The notes: generated by a model from the sequence alone, not told the origin. Counted from the first letter of the stretch, positions 25,271 through 33,535 are shown. The stretch is 64,000 nucleotides of DNA from Rhodococcus koreensis (GCF_900105905.1 NZ_FNSV01000005.1:3906001-3970000); one strand, 5' to 3'. Numbers and translations are program-made.

Positions 25271-26332
25271 TCACGATTCCCGCAACCGGGCGGTGCTGGC
25301 GCGCACGACCAGTGACGTCTTCATCAACGATCGCGTGCGGGTGCCGCCACCCAGCCGATCGAGCAGGATCGTCGCGGCCGCACGCCCCTTCTCGACGATC
25401 GGCTGATGAATCGTGCTGAGACCGAGAAGTTCTGCGACGGGCGCGTCGTCGAAACCGATGACGGACATGTCGTCCGGGACCGACAGCCCGCGCTCGCGCA
25501 GCACCTGCCACGCCGCCACCGCGTGCACGTCGGACGTCGCCACGAGCGCGGTCGGCCGTGCGGCGTCGAGCAGGATCCGGGTGGCCTCGGCACCGGAGTC
25601 GCTGTCGATGTTGCCCGCCACCACGATGGACAGTTCCTCCACCGGAAGGTGGTGGTCGCGGGCCGCGTCGAAATAGCCGGCGAGGCGTTCGCGTGCGTTG
25701 CGCTCGGTTGCCGCACCGACGTCGTCCGTCGTGACCATCCGGCAGTCGGAGTCCTGACCGAGTTTGTCGACGATGATCCCGATGCGCCGGTGGCCCAGTT
25801 TCAGGATGTGGTCCATCTGGAGATAGGCGCCGTTCCGGTCGTCGATGGCCACGAACGGCAGTCCCGCACTTCGCGGCGAATCGACGACGACGGCCGGGAT
25901 GCCGCGCGCGATGATCGCCTCGACCAGGGGGTGACCGTCCGGGACGTTGTGGATGACGACACCGTCCACGAGTCCACGGAGTATCGGCGAGTTCGGGGGC
26001 GAGTCCGGCGAGCCACCGCGGGAGGCCGGGAACAGGGTGAGGGCGATGTCGGCGGAGTTCCCGATTTCGGCGATGCCCTTCATCAGCAGGGTCACGGACG
26101 GATCCTCCAGCGCTTGCACCGGGGAGTCGGGCACGATCACACCGACCGCGCCGATCCGTCCCGACCGCAGGCTGCTTCCGGCGATGTTCGGCCCGGCGTA
26201 GCCGAGGTCCGCGGCCACGGAGTAGATGCGTTCCCGTTGTGTCGCAGAGACCTTCGACGATTTACTGAAGGCGTAGGAGACGGTGGCGACCGATACGCCG
26301 GCCGCTTTCGCGACGTCTTTCATCGTGACCAC
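25271..26332 (-). CDS. LacI-family transcriptional regulator
   Basis: 353 residues from GTG 26332 with GAGGGAG 6 nt upstream (ATG 26323 is the alternative). N-terminal LacI HTH MKDVAKAAGVSVATVSYAFS with hinge YAGPNIAGSSLRSG, then the periplasmic-binding-protein-like sugar domain (GAVGVIVPDSP...VDGVVIHNVPDGHPLVEAI...VSVPDDMSVIGFDDAPVAEL). Divergent from the ThuA/ThDP/GMC operon, with a good LacI dyad at 26496-26509 in between. It most likely represses that operon until a sugar-like inducer is bound. Confidence 0.92.
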   Translation of the reverse strand: MVTMKDVAKAAGVSVATVSYAFSKSSKVSATQRERIYSVAADLGYAGPNIAGSSLRSGRIGAVGVIVPDSPVQALEDPSVTLLMKGIAEIGNSADIALTLFPASRGGSPDSPPNSPILRGLVDGVVIHNVPDGHPLVEAIIARGIPAVVVDSPRSAGLPFVAIDDRNGAYLQMDHILKLGHRRIGIIVDKLGQDSDCRMVTTDDVGAATERNARERLAGYFDAARDHHLPVEELSIVVAGNIDSDSGAEATRILLDAARPTALVATSDVHAVAAWQVLRERGLSVPDDMSVIGFDDAPVAELLGLSTIHQPIVEKGRAAATILLDRLGGGTRTRSLMKTSLVVRASTARLRES

Positions 26333-26455
26333 GTGGTACTCCCTCGTCGGCGTTCATCGGCCACAACCGGCCGTTGCGCACCGAAGCGCACAGGTGGCGA
26401 AGCCCGATCCTAGTCCGCGGTCGGGCGCTCCCGACGCTCCCCTCGACATCACCCA

Positions 26456-26509
26456 TTGACAGCGCTCCAGCCGGTGATACGATTCACCACCATAAGTTAA
26501 TCGTTTCAC
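26456..26509 (+). promoter_or_regulatory. Promoter plus LacI operator of the ThuA/ThDP/GMC operon
   Basis: TTGACA (26456-26461), 16-bp spacer, TACGAT (26478-26483). Just past the predicted start site is GTTAATCGTTTCAC (26496-26509), symmetric at 10 of 14 positions around the central CG (pattern GTnAAnCGnTTnAC), the classic LacI-family layout. Its position fits repression of the rightward operon by the divergent LacI protein. Confidence 0.65.
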
Positions 26510-26556
26510 CATCTGCTTTCACCATCTGCTTTCACCATTCCGGTTTCACCATCCCT
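26504..26556 (+). repeat. Fourfold tandem repeat of TTTCACCAT in the leader of the ThuA operon
   Basis: TTTCACCAT begins at 26504, 26517, 26530 and 26544, a period of 13-14 bp, with the first two units identical over 13 bp (TTTCACCATCTGC). A looser fifth match, ATTCACCACCAT, precedes the array at 26482. The first copy is the right half of the LacI dyad, so the array may represent extra half-operators or arose by slippage. It ends 10 bp before the ThuA start codon. Confidence 0.75.
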
Positions 26557-26566
26557 GGGAGCACTC

Positions 26567-27232
26567 ATGACCAAGGTCCTCTACCTCTACGGCGGCTGGC
26601 CCGGCCACCATCCGTACGACATCGCCGCGTGGGCACGCGAACTGTTCTCCGAGCTGAACTACCAGGTCGAGGAGTCGCAGGACATCTTCACCCTCGACCG
26701 CGACCTGACCGGATACGACCTGATCGTGCTCGGCTGGAACAACGCGCTCACCACCGAAGACCTGAGCGATTCGCAGGAGAAGAACCTGCTCGACGCCGTC
26801 GCGGCCGGAACCGGGGTCGCGGCGTGGCACGGCGCCGCCGCCGCGTTCCGGGCGAGCCTGAAGTACCACTTCCTCCTCGGCGGCGACTTCGTCGAACACC
26901 CTGCGGGAGAGGCTTTCCCGCAGCCGTACAAGGTGAGCATCACCGACCGCGAGCACGAGGTGACCGCGGGTGTCGAGGACTTCGCCGTCGCGTCCGAGCA
27001 GTACTACATGCACGTCGACCCGAACAACCGGGTACTCGCGGAAACCGAGTTCAGCGGCGAGCACCTGCCCTGGCTGGAGGGACTGCGCAGCCCGGTGGCG
27101 TGGGTGCGCCAGTGGGGCGCCGGCCGGGTCTTCTACCACTCGATCGGCCACACCCCGGCCGACCTGTCGGAGCCGAACGTGCGCCGACTGACCAAGCAGG
27201 GACTGCGCTACGCCGCCCGCGTAGCCAACTGA
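26567..27232 (+). CDS. ThuA-like domain protein
   Basis: 221 residues from ATG 26567 (SD GGGAG). ThuA/glutamine-amidotransferase-like fold: VLYLYGGWPGHHPYDIAAWA, DLTGYDLIVLGWN, GTGVAAWHGAAAAFR, YKVSITDREHEVTAGVEDF, WVRQWGAGRVFYHSIGH. ThuA proteins take part in trehalose/3-keto-sugar metabolism, though their exact chemistry is poorly defined. First gene of an operon with a ThDP-dependent enzyme and a GMC oxidoreductase, controlled by the divergent LacI. Confidence 0.9.
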   Translation: MTKVLYLYGGWPGHHPYDIAAWARELFSELNYQVEESQDIFTLDRDLTGYDLIVLGWNNALTTEDLSDSQEKNLLDAVAAGTGVAAWHGAAAAFRASLKYHFLLGGDFVEHPAGEAFPQPYKVSITDREHEVTAGVEDFAVASEQYYMHVDPNNRVLAETEFSGEHLPWLEGLRSPVAWVRQWGAGRVFYHSIGHTPADLSEPNVRRLTKQGLRYAARVAN

Positions 27233-27252
27233 CACAGCAAGGAGACACGATC

Positions 27253-29040
27253 ATGGCGAAATTGACCGGCGGGCAGGTGGTCGCCCAGGTCCTGAAGCAG
27301 TACGGCGTCGAATACGTCACCGGCATTCCCGGCCACGGCATCTGGTCGCTCACCGATGCGTTCCTGGAGAAGGGGTCCGAGATCCCGTTCATCCAGGTCT
27401 ACCACGAGCAGAGCGCCACACACCTCGCGGACGGGTACTACCGGGTGTCCGGCAAGCCGATGGCCGCGGTGGCGTCGATCGGGGCGGGCGCCGCGAACAC
27501 GGTGCTCGGTCTCGCGACCGCGTACAGCGACTCGACGAGCCTGCTGTGTATCACCGGCGGGCCGCCCACCCACATGCGCGGGCGCGGTCTGCTCCAGGAA
27601 CTCGAGCGGCACACCGACAACGGCTTTCCGCAGGTCACCGACGCGGTGTCGAAGCGCAGCTGGGTCGCCACCCGCGTGGAGGAACTGCCGTTCATCATGC
27701 ACCGCGCGTTCAGCACGATGCTGACCGGTCGCCCGGGGCCTGCGCACATCGAGGTGCCGATGGACGTGCAGGCCGAGGCCGCCGACGTGTCCCTGCACGA
27801 CCTCGCGCGACGGCTGCCGGTCGGCCTGCAGCAGCCCGACCCGCTGGCGATCGACAAGGCCGTCGACGTGCTCCGTGACTCACGCCGGCCGGTGATCGTC
27901 GTCGGCGGCGGCGCCATCACGTCCGATTCGGCCGACGAGGTACTCGCCCTCGCCGAGGCGTGGCAGATCCCCGTGGTCACCACGTGGAACGGCAAGGGCG
28001 CGTTCCCCGAGGACCACGCACTGTTCGCGGGCAGCGTCGGCCAGACCGGCACGATCGTCGGCAACGCCGTCGCCTCTCGCGCCGACGTGGTGATCTCCAT
28101 CGGATGCCGGTTCACCGACTGGTCCTCCTCCAGCTACGCGCAGGGAGTGACGTTCTCGATTCCGCCGGCCAAGCTCATCCACATCGACATCGACCCACAC
28201 GAGATCGGCAAGAACTACCCGGCCGAGGTCGGCATCGTGGCCGACGCCAAGCCGACCGTCGCCGCGATCGTCTCCTCTCTCCCCCGCAGCAGCGCCGACC
28301 GCTCCGAATACCTCGCCGAACTCGAGCAGTTGAAGGCGGAGTGGGAGGCCAAGCTCGCGGGCCGACGCGATTCCGACCGGTTCCCGTTCACCTCGCAACG
28401 CCCCCTCGGCGGTCTGCGGTCGGTGATGGAACGGGATGGCATCATCGTCGCCGGCTCCGGCAACACCCAGGGCGCCGTGAAGCAGACGTTCCCGGTGTAT
28501 CACCCGCGCACGCACCTGACCTCGGGCGGATTCTCGTCGATGGGCTGGGCCGTGCCCGCCGCGATCGGCGCCAAGCTCGCCGCCCCCGACCGGCAGGTCG
28601 CGTGTGTGCTCGGTGACGGCGACTTCCTCATGACGTCGCAGGAGATCGGTGTCTGCGTGCAGCACGACATTCCTGTGGTCTTCGTGGTCCAGGACAACGC
28701 CGGCTTCATGTCCATTCGGGGCGGCCAGCGCAAGCAGACCAGCCGGCACATCGGCACCGAGTTCAACCGCCCCGACGGCACCCCGTACAGCCCCGACTTC
28801 AAGGCGCTCGGCCAGTCGTTCGGCCTCGAATCGTTCCGGGTGGACGACCCTGCCGACCTCGAGAGCACGTACCGGAAGGCCTTCGACTCGAAAGCGCCTG
28901 CCCTGATCGAGATCCCGACGGATCGTGACGCCGCCGGACCGTGGGTTCCCGGGTGGTGGGACTTCCCCGTCCCCGCGTACATCGACGACGAACGTCAGGA
29001 CGAGTACTGGGCGACCCGAGCCAAGGAACAGCACCTGTGA
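27253..29040 (+). CDS. ThDP-dependent enzyme of the acetolactate-synthase family
   Basis: 595 residues from ATG 27253 with AAGGAGA upstream; the open frame before it is the shadow of the ThuA gene. Three-domain ThDP enzyme: N-terminal PYR domain with the activating Glu in YHEQSATHLADGYYR, central FAD/ADP-like domain (RPVIVVGGGAI), and C-terminal PP domain with the ThDP/Mg motif LGDGDFLMTSQEIG...VVQDN. Catalyses C-C bond making or breaking next to a carbonyl. It is related to but clearly distinct from IlvB; no small regulatory subunit is adjacent. A paralogue at 62888 is also beside a GMC oxidoreductase. Confidence 0.88.
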   Translation: MAKLTGGQVVAQVLKQYGVEYVTGIPGHGIWSLTDAFLEKGSEIPFIQVYHEQSATHLADGYYRVSGKPMAAVASIGAGAANTVLGLATAYSDSTSLLCITGGPPTHMRGRGLLQELERHTDNGFPQVTDAVSKRSWVATRVEELPFIMHRAFSTMLTGRPGPAHIEVPMDVQAEAADVSLHDLARRLPVGLQQPDPLAIDKAVDVLRDSRRPVIVVGGGAITSDSADEVLALAEAWQIPVVTTWNGKGAFPEDHALFAGSVGQTGTIVGNAVASRADVVISIGCRFTDWSSSSYAQGVTFSIPPAKLIHIDIDPHEIGKNYPAEVGIVADAKPTVAAIVSSLPRSSADRSEYLAELEQLKAEWEAKLAGRRDSDRFPFTSQRPLGGLRSVMERDGIIVAGSGNTQGAVKQTFPVYHPRTHLTSGGFSSMGWAVPAAIGAKLAAPDRQVACVLGDGDFLMTSQEIGVCVQHDIPVVFVVQDNAGFMSIRGGQRKQTSRHIGTEFNRPDGTPYSPDFKALGQSFGLESFRVDDPADLESTYRKAFDSKAPALIEIPTDRDAAGPWVPGWWDFPVPAYIDDERQDEYWATRAKEQHL

Positions 29041-30623
29041 GAACCTCGGGCCACGATCAGATCGACGCGTATTCACCGCTGCGCGAGGGCGCGGTGGTCG
29101 AGGTGGGCGACTCCGACACGGTCACGGCCGATGTCGTGGTCGTCGGGTCCGGGATGGGTGGTTCGACCCTGGCGTGGGCGCTCCGGGATCGGGACGTCGA
29201 CGTCCTGGTCGTCGAACGCGGCCGGTTCCTCCCCCGCGAGGTGGAGAATTCGCAGGCCGCGGAGATGTTCCTCGAGGGCCGGTACAAGACCGCCGAACCG
29301 TGGTTCGACGGCAGCAACGGTGAGCCGTTCCAGCCCGGTGTGTACTACTGGGTGGGCGGCAACACGAAGTTCTACGGCGGCAGCCTCCCCCGCTTCCGCG
29401 TCACGGATTTCGAGGAGACGCAGCACTACGACGGCGTCTCACCGAAGTGGCCGTTCAGCTACGCCGACCTCGAACCGTTCTACGCCGAGGCGGAGCGTCT
29501 CTACCAGGTGCACGGCAGCGACGGCGAGGATCCGACGGAACCGCCGCGGTCGACTCCGTACCCGTTGCCGCCGCTGCCGCACGAGCCGACGATCGAGCGT
29601 TTCGCGTCCTCGCTGCGCAAACAGGGTCTGCACCCGTTCCACACGCCGAACGGCATGAACCTGACTACGCAGGAGCATCGCCGGCAGTCGACCGCGTCGG
29701 ACGGCACCCCGTCGCAGACCGACCACAAGAGTGAAGCGGAGAACCGCGCGCTGCGCCCCGCCCTCGAGTCGGACCGGGTACGCCTGCTCACCGAGGCCAA
29801 GGTGACGCGCCTTCTCACCGACGCGAAGGGCACGCGAATCGTCGCCGCGGAGGCCGAGTTCCGTGGTCGCACGATCCGGATCACCGCCAACCAGTTCGTG
29901 GTCTCGGCGGGCGCGGTCAACACCGCGGCGCTGCTGCTCCGCTCGGCCGACGAGCGGAACCCGGACGGTCTCGGCAACTCGTCGGGACTGCTGGGCCGGA
30001 ACTACATGGTGCACAACAGCACGTTCTTCATGGGCGTCAACCCCTTCCGGACCAACACGACCGCGTGGCAGAAGACACTGGGCATCAACGACTGGTACGT
30101 CGCCGGCCCGGACAACGAATTCCCGCTCGGCAATCTGCAGATGCTCGGCAAACTGCAGGCCGCGCACGTCAAGGGGGCACGGCCCTGGGCCCCGATGTGG
30201 GCGCTGAAGGCGGTGGTGGATCGCAGTCTCGACATCTACCTCACCACGGAGGATCTCCCGGTGCGCAGCAACCGCATCCGGGTCGACGGCGACCGGATCA
30301 TCGTCGACTGGACGCCCAACAACACTGCGCCGCACAGTGAACTGGTTCGCCGGGTCTCCGCGGCGGTCCGCAGGGCAGGGTATCCGATCATCCTCACCGA
30401 ACGGATGGGGATCGCGACGAACTCGCACATGTGCGGAACCGCGGTCGCGGGGACCGATCCGGCGGCGAGTGTCCTCGACCCGAACTGCCGCAGTCACGAC
30501 GTCGACAACCTGTGGGTGGTGGACGGGTCGTTCTTCCCGTCGTCGGCGGCGCTCAACCCCGCGCTGACCATCGCAGCCAACGCGCTGCGGGTCGCGCCCC
30601 GCATCGCGTCCGCCGCAGAATAA
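29037..30623 (+). CDS. GMC-family FAD oxidoreductase (copy A, lacks the usual Cys cluster)
   Basis: 528 residues from GTG 29037, overlapping the ThDP gene stop as GTGA. FAD site VVVVGSGMGGSTLAWAL, substrate domain, and C-terminal GMC signature with active-site His in ATNSHMCGTAVAG and Asn in AALNPALTIAANA. Same length (528) as its paralogue at 61271. At the place where that paralogue has C199/C202/C205/C210, this protein has R215/S218/S221/S226, while flanking residues (DG-P, KS-A) are conserved. Probably oxidises a hydroxyl of a sugar-like substrate and supplies the ThDP enzyme or drains its product (inference). Confidence 0.9.
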   Translation: MRTSGHDQIDAYSPLREGAVVEVGDSDTVTADVVVVGSGMGGSTLAWALRDRDVDVLVVERGRFLPREVENSQAAEMFLEGRYKTAEPWFDGSNGEPFQPGVYYWVGGNTKFYGGSLPRFRVTDFEETQHYDGVSPKWPFSYADLEPFYAEAERLYQVHGSDGEDPTEPPRSTPYPLPPLPHEPTIERFASSLRKQGLHPFHTPNGMNLTTQEHRRQSTASDGTPSQTDHKSEAENRALRPALESDRVRLLTEAKVTRLLTDAKGTRIVAAEAEFRGRTIRITANQFVVSAGAVNTAALLLRSADERNPDGLGNSSGLLGRNYMVHNSTFFMGVNPFRTNTTAWQKTLGINDWYVAGPDNEFPLGNLQMLGKLQAAHVKGARPWAPMWALKAVVDRSLDIYLTTEDLPVRSNRIRVDGDRIIVDWTPNNTAPHSELVRRVSAAVRRAGYPIILTERMGIATNSHMCGTAVAGTDPAASVLDPNCRSHDVDNLWVVDGSFFPSSAALNPALTIAANALRVAPRIASAAE

Positions 30624-30630
30624 CGTCGCT

Positions 30631-30694
30631 CCGCGGCCCTTCCGATCACGTCGCGCCCCGCTCGACGGGTGCGACACGGAGGAAGGGTCCGCGG
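30631..30694 (+). terminator. Long hairpin terminator after the GMC gene
   Basis: CCGCGGCCCTTCC (30631-30643) pairs with GGAAGGGTCCGCGG (30681-30694) with one bulge, and the intervening sequence folds further (GTCGC/GCGAC and CCCG/CGGG). It lies 8 bp after the GMC stop codon and before the pseudogene, closing the ThuA operon. Confidence 0.7.
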
Positions 30695-30715
30695 ATCGCC
30701 GCTGTCACCACCGGC

Positions 30716-30924
30716 TAACCGAGCTCGTACACCCGGTGTGGATGCCGTGCACGGACTTGACGAAGGCGCGGGCGACGTCGGCGACGGGAACGGGCGTGAA
30801 TCCCGGGAATAGTCGCAGTAGACGTCGAGGGATTCGGTGACGACGGCGGGGCGTTGCGCGGGGTCGGAGCATCCACGACAGCCGCGCCGATGCGGCCGGT
30901 TCCTCCGACGACGAGGATCTTCAT
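30716..30924 (-). pseudogene. Remnant of a short-chain dehydrogenase/NmrA-type gene
   Basis: An intact 5' end (ATG 30924, MKILVVGGTGRIGAAVVDA, GGGGAG upstream) is followed in shifted frames by a 3' end reading FTPVPVADVARAFVKSVHG...IHTG and then VYELG-stop. These are the first 19 and last 35 or so residues of an SDR of about 200 residues; the middle is deleted and at least two frameshifts are present. Downstream of the MFS gene, same strand. Confidence 0.65.
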
Positions 30925-30996
30925 TGGTGAACTCCCCGGTGTTGAAGACATTCCTGTGTGTGTATCGGCCATGGTGCCTGAACTATTCCGGGCCCG

Positions 30997-32292
30997 TTAT
31001 CGTCTGACCGATTCCGGGACTGTCGCGACAAAGGAATGACTCGCACCGAGGCGCGCCTTCCGCATCACCGGTGGCCCGATGACCGCGACCACGAGTGCCA
31101 GCAGTGCTGGGATCATGAGTGCGAGAGTCAATCCGGCGTGGACTACGACAGTGCCGATGAGGACCGGTCCGACGAGCAGTCCGCCGTACCCGAGCATGTT
31201 GACGATTCCGATGTTGGTGCCGCTTCGGGCCGGGTCGATGCGACCGGCCGTGGCCAGCACCAGCGGGACGATGGGAGCGAGCCCGAGGCCGAAGACGAAG
31301 AGCCCCAGCAGCGCGGTGTACGCATGGGGCAGCGCGAGGGTGAACGCAAGGCCGAGAGCAGCCAGAAGTCCCGAGGTCGCGGTCACTGCCGTAGCTCCCC
31401 ATCTCCGCGTGAGTGCGTCGCCACCGAGACGGCCGACCAGTTGGCCTACCGAGAAGAACGCGAAGGCGAGCGCAGCGACTGCCGTGGTGGTTGCGAGTTG
31501 TTCGTGCAGGTACTTCCCGGTCCAATCCGATGACGCCTCGCCGAGCATGGCGCACAGACCGGTGCATCCGAGGGCGACGGCCAATAGTGTGCTCGCCGAC
31601 CGTGCCGGACTCGTTGCGGCGGCCGGCCCACCAGCGCATGCGTGATCGTCGATCATCCTGCCACCGTGGACTTCTGGAGCCTCGGGGAGGTACCACCGGC
31701 TCAGGGCGATCACCGCAACGGCGACGCTGATCCCGTTGACGGTCAGGCACAGCACCGGATTGTCAGGCGCCATCCTCATGAATTGGGCACTCACGAGGCC
31801 GCCGACCAAGCCACCAGCCGGCCAGGCCGCGTGGAATGCAAGCATCGTCGACCGCCCGAGGCGACGCTCGACTGCTACACCATGAGCATTCACGCTCGTG
31901 TCCGTGGCGCCGCGCAGAAACCCCATCGTCAACGCGGCCACTCCCAGTGACGCTGCCCCTGTTGCGAATCCGACAGGCAGCAGCGATACGGCGTACAACG
32001 CCGCCGACAGTCGCAGCGTCCACTTTGGCCCCCACCGGTCGACGATGCGGCCCGCCGCGATGCATCCGACTGTGGCCCCGATACCGATGTAGAGGGCGAC
32101 GATCGCGTACTGGCCGTCGCTGACCTGGTTGCGGCCCTGGATCAGCGGAACGTTGGACGCCCACATTGCGACGGTGTACCCACCGAGGAAGAACGAGGCG
32201 AATGTAGCCAACCGCGCATTCCTCACCGTGACGAGATTCCCGATCGAGTCGTCCGTTGCGTTGCGCACATGCCCTCCAGAACCGTCGATCAT
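30997..32292 (-). CDS. MFS transporter
   Basis: 431 residues from ATG 32292 (MIDGSGGHVRNATDD). A longer start at TTG 32319 would lie inside the TTGTCGACAA operator and is rejected. Twelve hydrophobic helices; motifs GGYTVAMWASNVPLIQGR, GRIVDRWGPKWTLRLSA and GFLRGATDTSVNAHGVAVERRLGRS. It is closely similar to the MFS protein at 55193-56488 (same length, shared RGA-DT--N-HGV-VER block). Inner-membrane transporter of unknown substrate. Its promoter region holds GntR-type site 32310-32319, so it belongs to the proposed island regulon. Confidence 0.87.
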   Translation of the reverse strand: MIDGSGGHVRNATDDSIGNLVTVRNARLATFASFFLGGYTVAMWASNVPLIQGRNQVSDGQYAIVALYIGIGATVGCIAAGRIVDRWGPKWTLRLSAALYAVSLLPVGFATGAASLGVAALTMGFLRGATDTSVNAHGVAVERRLGRSTMLAFHAAWPAGGLVGGLVSAQFMRMAPDNPVLCLTVNGISVAVAVIALSRWYLPEAPEVHGGRMIDDHACAGGPAAATSPARSASTLLAVALGCTGLCAMLGEASSDWTGKYLHEQLATTTAVAALAFAFFSVGQLVGRLGGDALTRRWGATAVTATSGLLAALGLAFTLALPHAYTALLGLFVFGLGLAPIVPLVLATAGRIDPARSGTNIGIVNMLGYGGLLVGPVLIGTVVVHAGLTLALMIPALLALVVAVIGPPVMRKARLGASHSFVATVPESVRR

Positions 32293-32309
32293 TGGGTCAA
32301 TGCTGTCGA

Positions 32310-32319
32310 TTGTCGACAA
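32310..32319. promoter_or_regulatory. GntR-type operator, site 1 (TTGTCGACAA)
   Basis: Perfect 10-bp palindrome TTGTCGACAA, 18 bp upstream of the leftward MFS ATG (32292). First of ten such sites in the island; fits the FadR-subfamily pattern TnGTnnACnA. Confidence 0.72.
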
Positions 32320-32424
32320 GCATGGCTTAGGTTACATCAGATCGGGACTGAGACCCGGGTGACGAAGAGCCCGAACGTAGAACCTCGCGACCGACCGTGT
32401 CGAGTTACCGAGCGAGCTCAGAGG

Positions 32425-32434
32425 CTGTCGACAA
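32425..32434. promoter_or_regulatory. GntR-type operator, site 2 (CTGTCGACAA)
   Basis: Nine of ten bases of the island consensus; in the divergent promoter region between the MFS gene and the DUF1937 gene, 29 bp (centre to centre) from site 3. Confidence 0.6.
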
Positions 32435-32453
32435 CATTGCGATCTCTAGTTTA

Positions 32454-32463
32454 TTGTCGACAG
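32454..32463. promoter_or_regulatory. GntR-type operator, site 3 (TTGTCGACAG)
   Basis: Nine of ten bases of the island consensus, 110 bp upstream of the DUF1937 start. Together with sites 1 and 2 it gives this 280-bp divergent region three operators. Confidence 0.62.
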
Positions 32464-32572
32464 ATCGTTCATCGCAGCGGACTTGCGCCACGTAGCGCGC
32501 CCGCTGATTTGCCGAGGGCGATGTTCTCACACCCTGCGGGACAGTCGATCCCGCCGAATGGATAGGTTTCCC

Positions 32573-32947
32573 ATGCGAAAGATTTTTCTGGCCTGCCCGT
32601 ACAGCCACGCGGACGAACGTGTCGTCCACGAGCGCTTCCTCGCCTGTAACGAGGTCGCCGCGACGATCGTCGAGTCGGGCAACGTCGTCTTCAGTCAGGT
32701 GTCGATGTCGCACCCGATCAATCTGGCCTTCAAGACAATCGACCCGAGCGAGGTCGGCAAGCTGTGGGCACCCGTCGACGCCCACTTCATGGAATCGATG
32801 CGGGAGTTGATCATCCTCGACTTGGAGGGATGGGATCGGAGTTCGGGAATCGAGCGAGAGATCGAGTTCTTCGAAAGCCGCGGCCGTCGCGTCAGCCTGT
32901 GGTCGAAGGCGTCGGACGAGTTCGTCACGGAGACCGCGCGCGCCTGA
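32573..32947 (+). CDS. DUF1937 / nucleoside 2-deoxyribosyltransferase-like protein
   Basis: 124 residues from ATG 32573 (MRKIFLACPYSHAD); the 30-residue in-frame extension upstream looks non-coding. The N-terminal FLACPYSHAD and the C-terminal ELIILDLEGWDRSSGIEREIEFFESRGRRV match the Rossmann-like DUF1937/DUF4406 group related to nucleoside 2-deoxyribosyltransferases, with a candidate catalytic Glu in GIEREIE. Biochemical role unknown. Preceded by operators 1-3 of the island regulon and convergent with the WhiB gene. Confidence 0.8.
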   Translation: MRKIFLACPYSHADERVVHERFLACNEVAATIVESGNVVFSQVSMSHPINLAFKTIDPSEVGKLWAPVDAHFMESMRELIILDLEGWDRSSGIEREIEFFESRGRRVSLWSKASDEFVTETARA

Positions 32948-33031
32948 GGCAGTGCCTCGGTTCGTCCCGTCACGGACGGCGGCCGGGTACCGGCCGCCGT
33001 CCACCGACTGGCGCCACCGTCCATGCGTACG

Positions 33032-33409
33032 TCAGGCCGAAGGCTCGGACTCCCAACGCATCCGAGTGCCCGGCGGGCGTGAGCGAGGAAGCACACGCAG
33101 AGAGCGGCGACGGCGTGCCTCGTCCCGTCTCGCACGCGGGATCATCGTCTGCCGGTCGCGCTCGGTGGTTCCACCCCACACGCCGTACGTCTCGCCGGCC
33201 GTGACGGCGTGGTCTGCGCATGCTCGCCGTACGGGGCAGCCCAGGCAGATTTCCTTGGCCGCTCGTTCTCGGCGGGCACGGGCAGCACGCTCTTCGCCGT
33301 CATGCGAGTAGAACAGCTCGGTGTCCATCTGCCGGCACAGTGCGTGGATCTGCCAATCCCATTCCGGAGTAATCGGTTTGGGAAGAATCAACGCCCGAAT
33401 CGTGGTCAT
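33032..33409 (-). CDS. WhiB-family Fe-S transcription factor
   Basis: 125 residues from ATG 33409 (MTTIRALILPKPI). Four Cys ligands in the WhiB arrangement: ALCRQMDTELFY, then EICLGCPVRRAC (C-x2-C-x5-C), followed by the GVWGG turn and a basic DNA-binding tail rich in Arg. WhiB proteins bind a [4Fe-4S] cluster and modulate sigma-A promoters in actinobacteria. No direct neighbour partner is evident. Confidence 0.93.
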   Translation of the reverse strand: MTTIRALILPKPITPEWDWQIHALCRQMDTELFYSHDGEERAARARRERAAKEICLGCPVRRACADHAVTAGETYGVWGGTTERDRQTMIPRARRDEARRRRSLRVLPRSRPPGTRMRWESEPSA

Positions 33410-33535
33410 CGTCAGCTTTCCCGCCCCGATGCGGGAGGTCCGGTTTCGGACCCGACCACGGGGCGAAGGCATTGCGAGGGCCGACCGGAACCGAGGCGCC
33501 CAGCCAGTGTCCGGTCAGCGGTGTGCAGTCGGAAG

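Noticed and set aside
21633..25406. A 1257-codon open frame on the plus strand
   Set aside because: It is antisense to the GH13, F420-type and LacI genes, has Arg/Pro/Asp-rich composition and no recognisable motif; long antisense frames are common in high-GC DNA.
26504..26556. Short tandem repeats considered as a CRISPR array
   Set aside because: Units are 13-14 bp with no unique spacers and no cas genes; no CRISPR array was seen anywhere in the window.
27253..29040. Acetolactate synthase IlvB for branched-chain amino acid synthesis
   Set aside because: No ilvH/ilvC neighbours, sits with ThuA and GMC genes under LacI control, and differs in active-site surroundings.
32293..32319. Longer start (TTG 32319) for the MFS gene
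   Set aside because: The start would lie inside the TTGTCGACAA operator with no SD; ATG 32292 is a better start.
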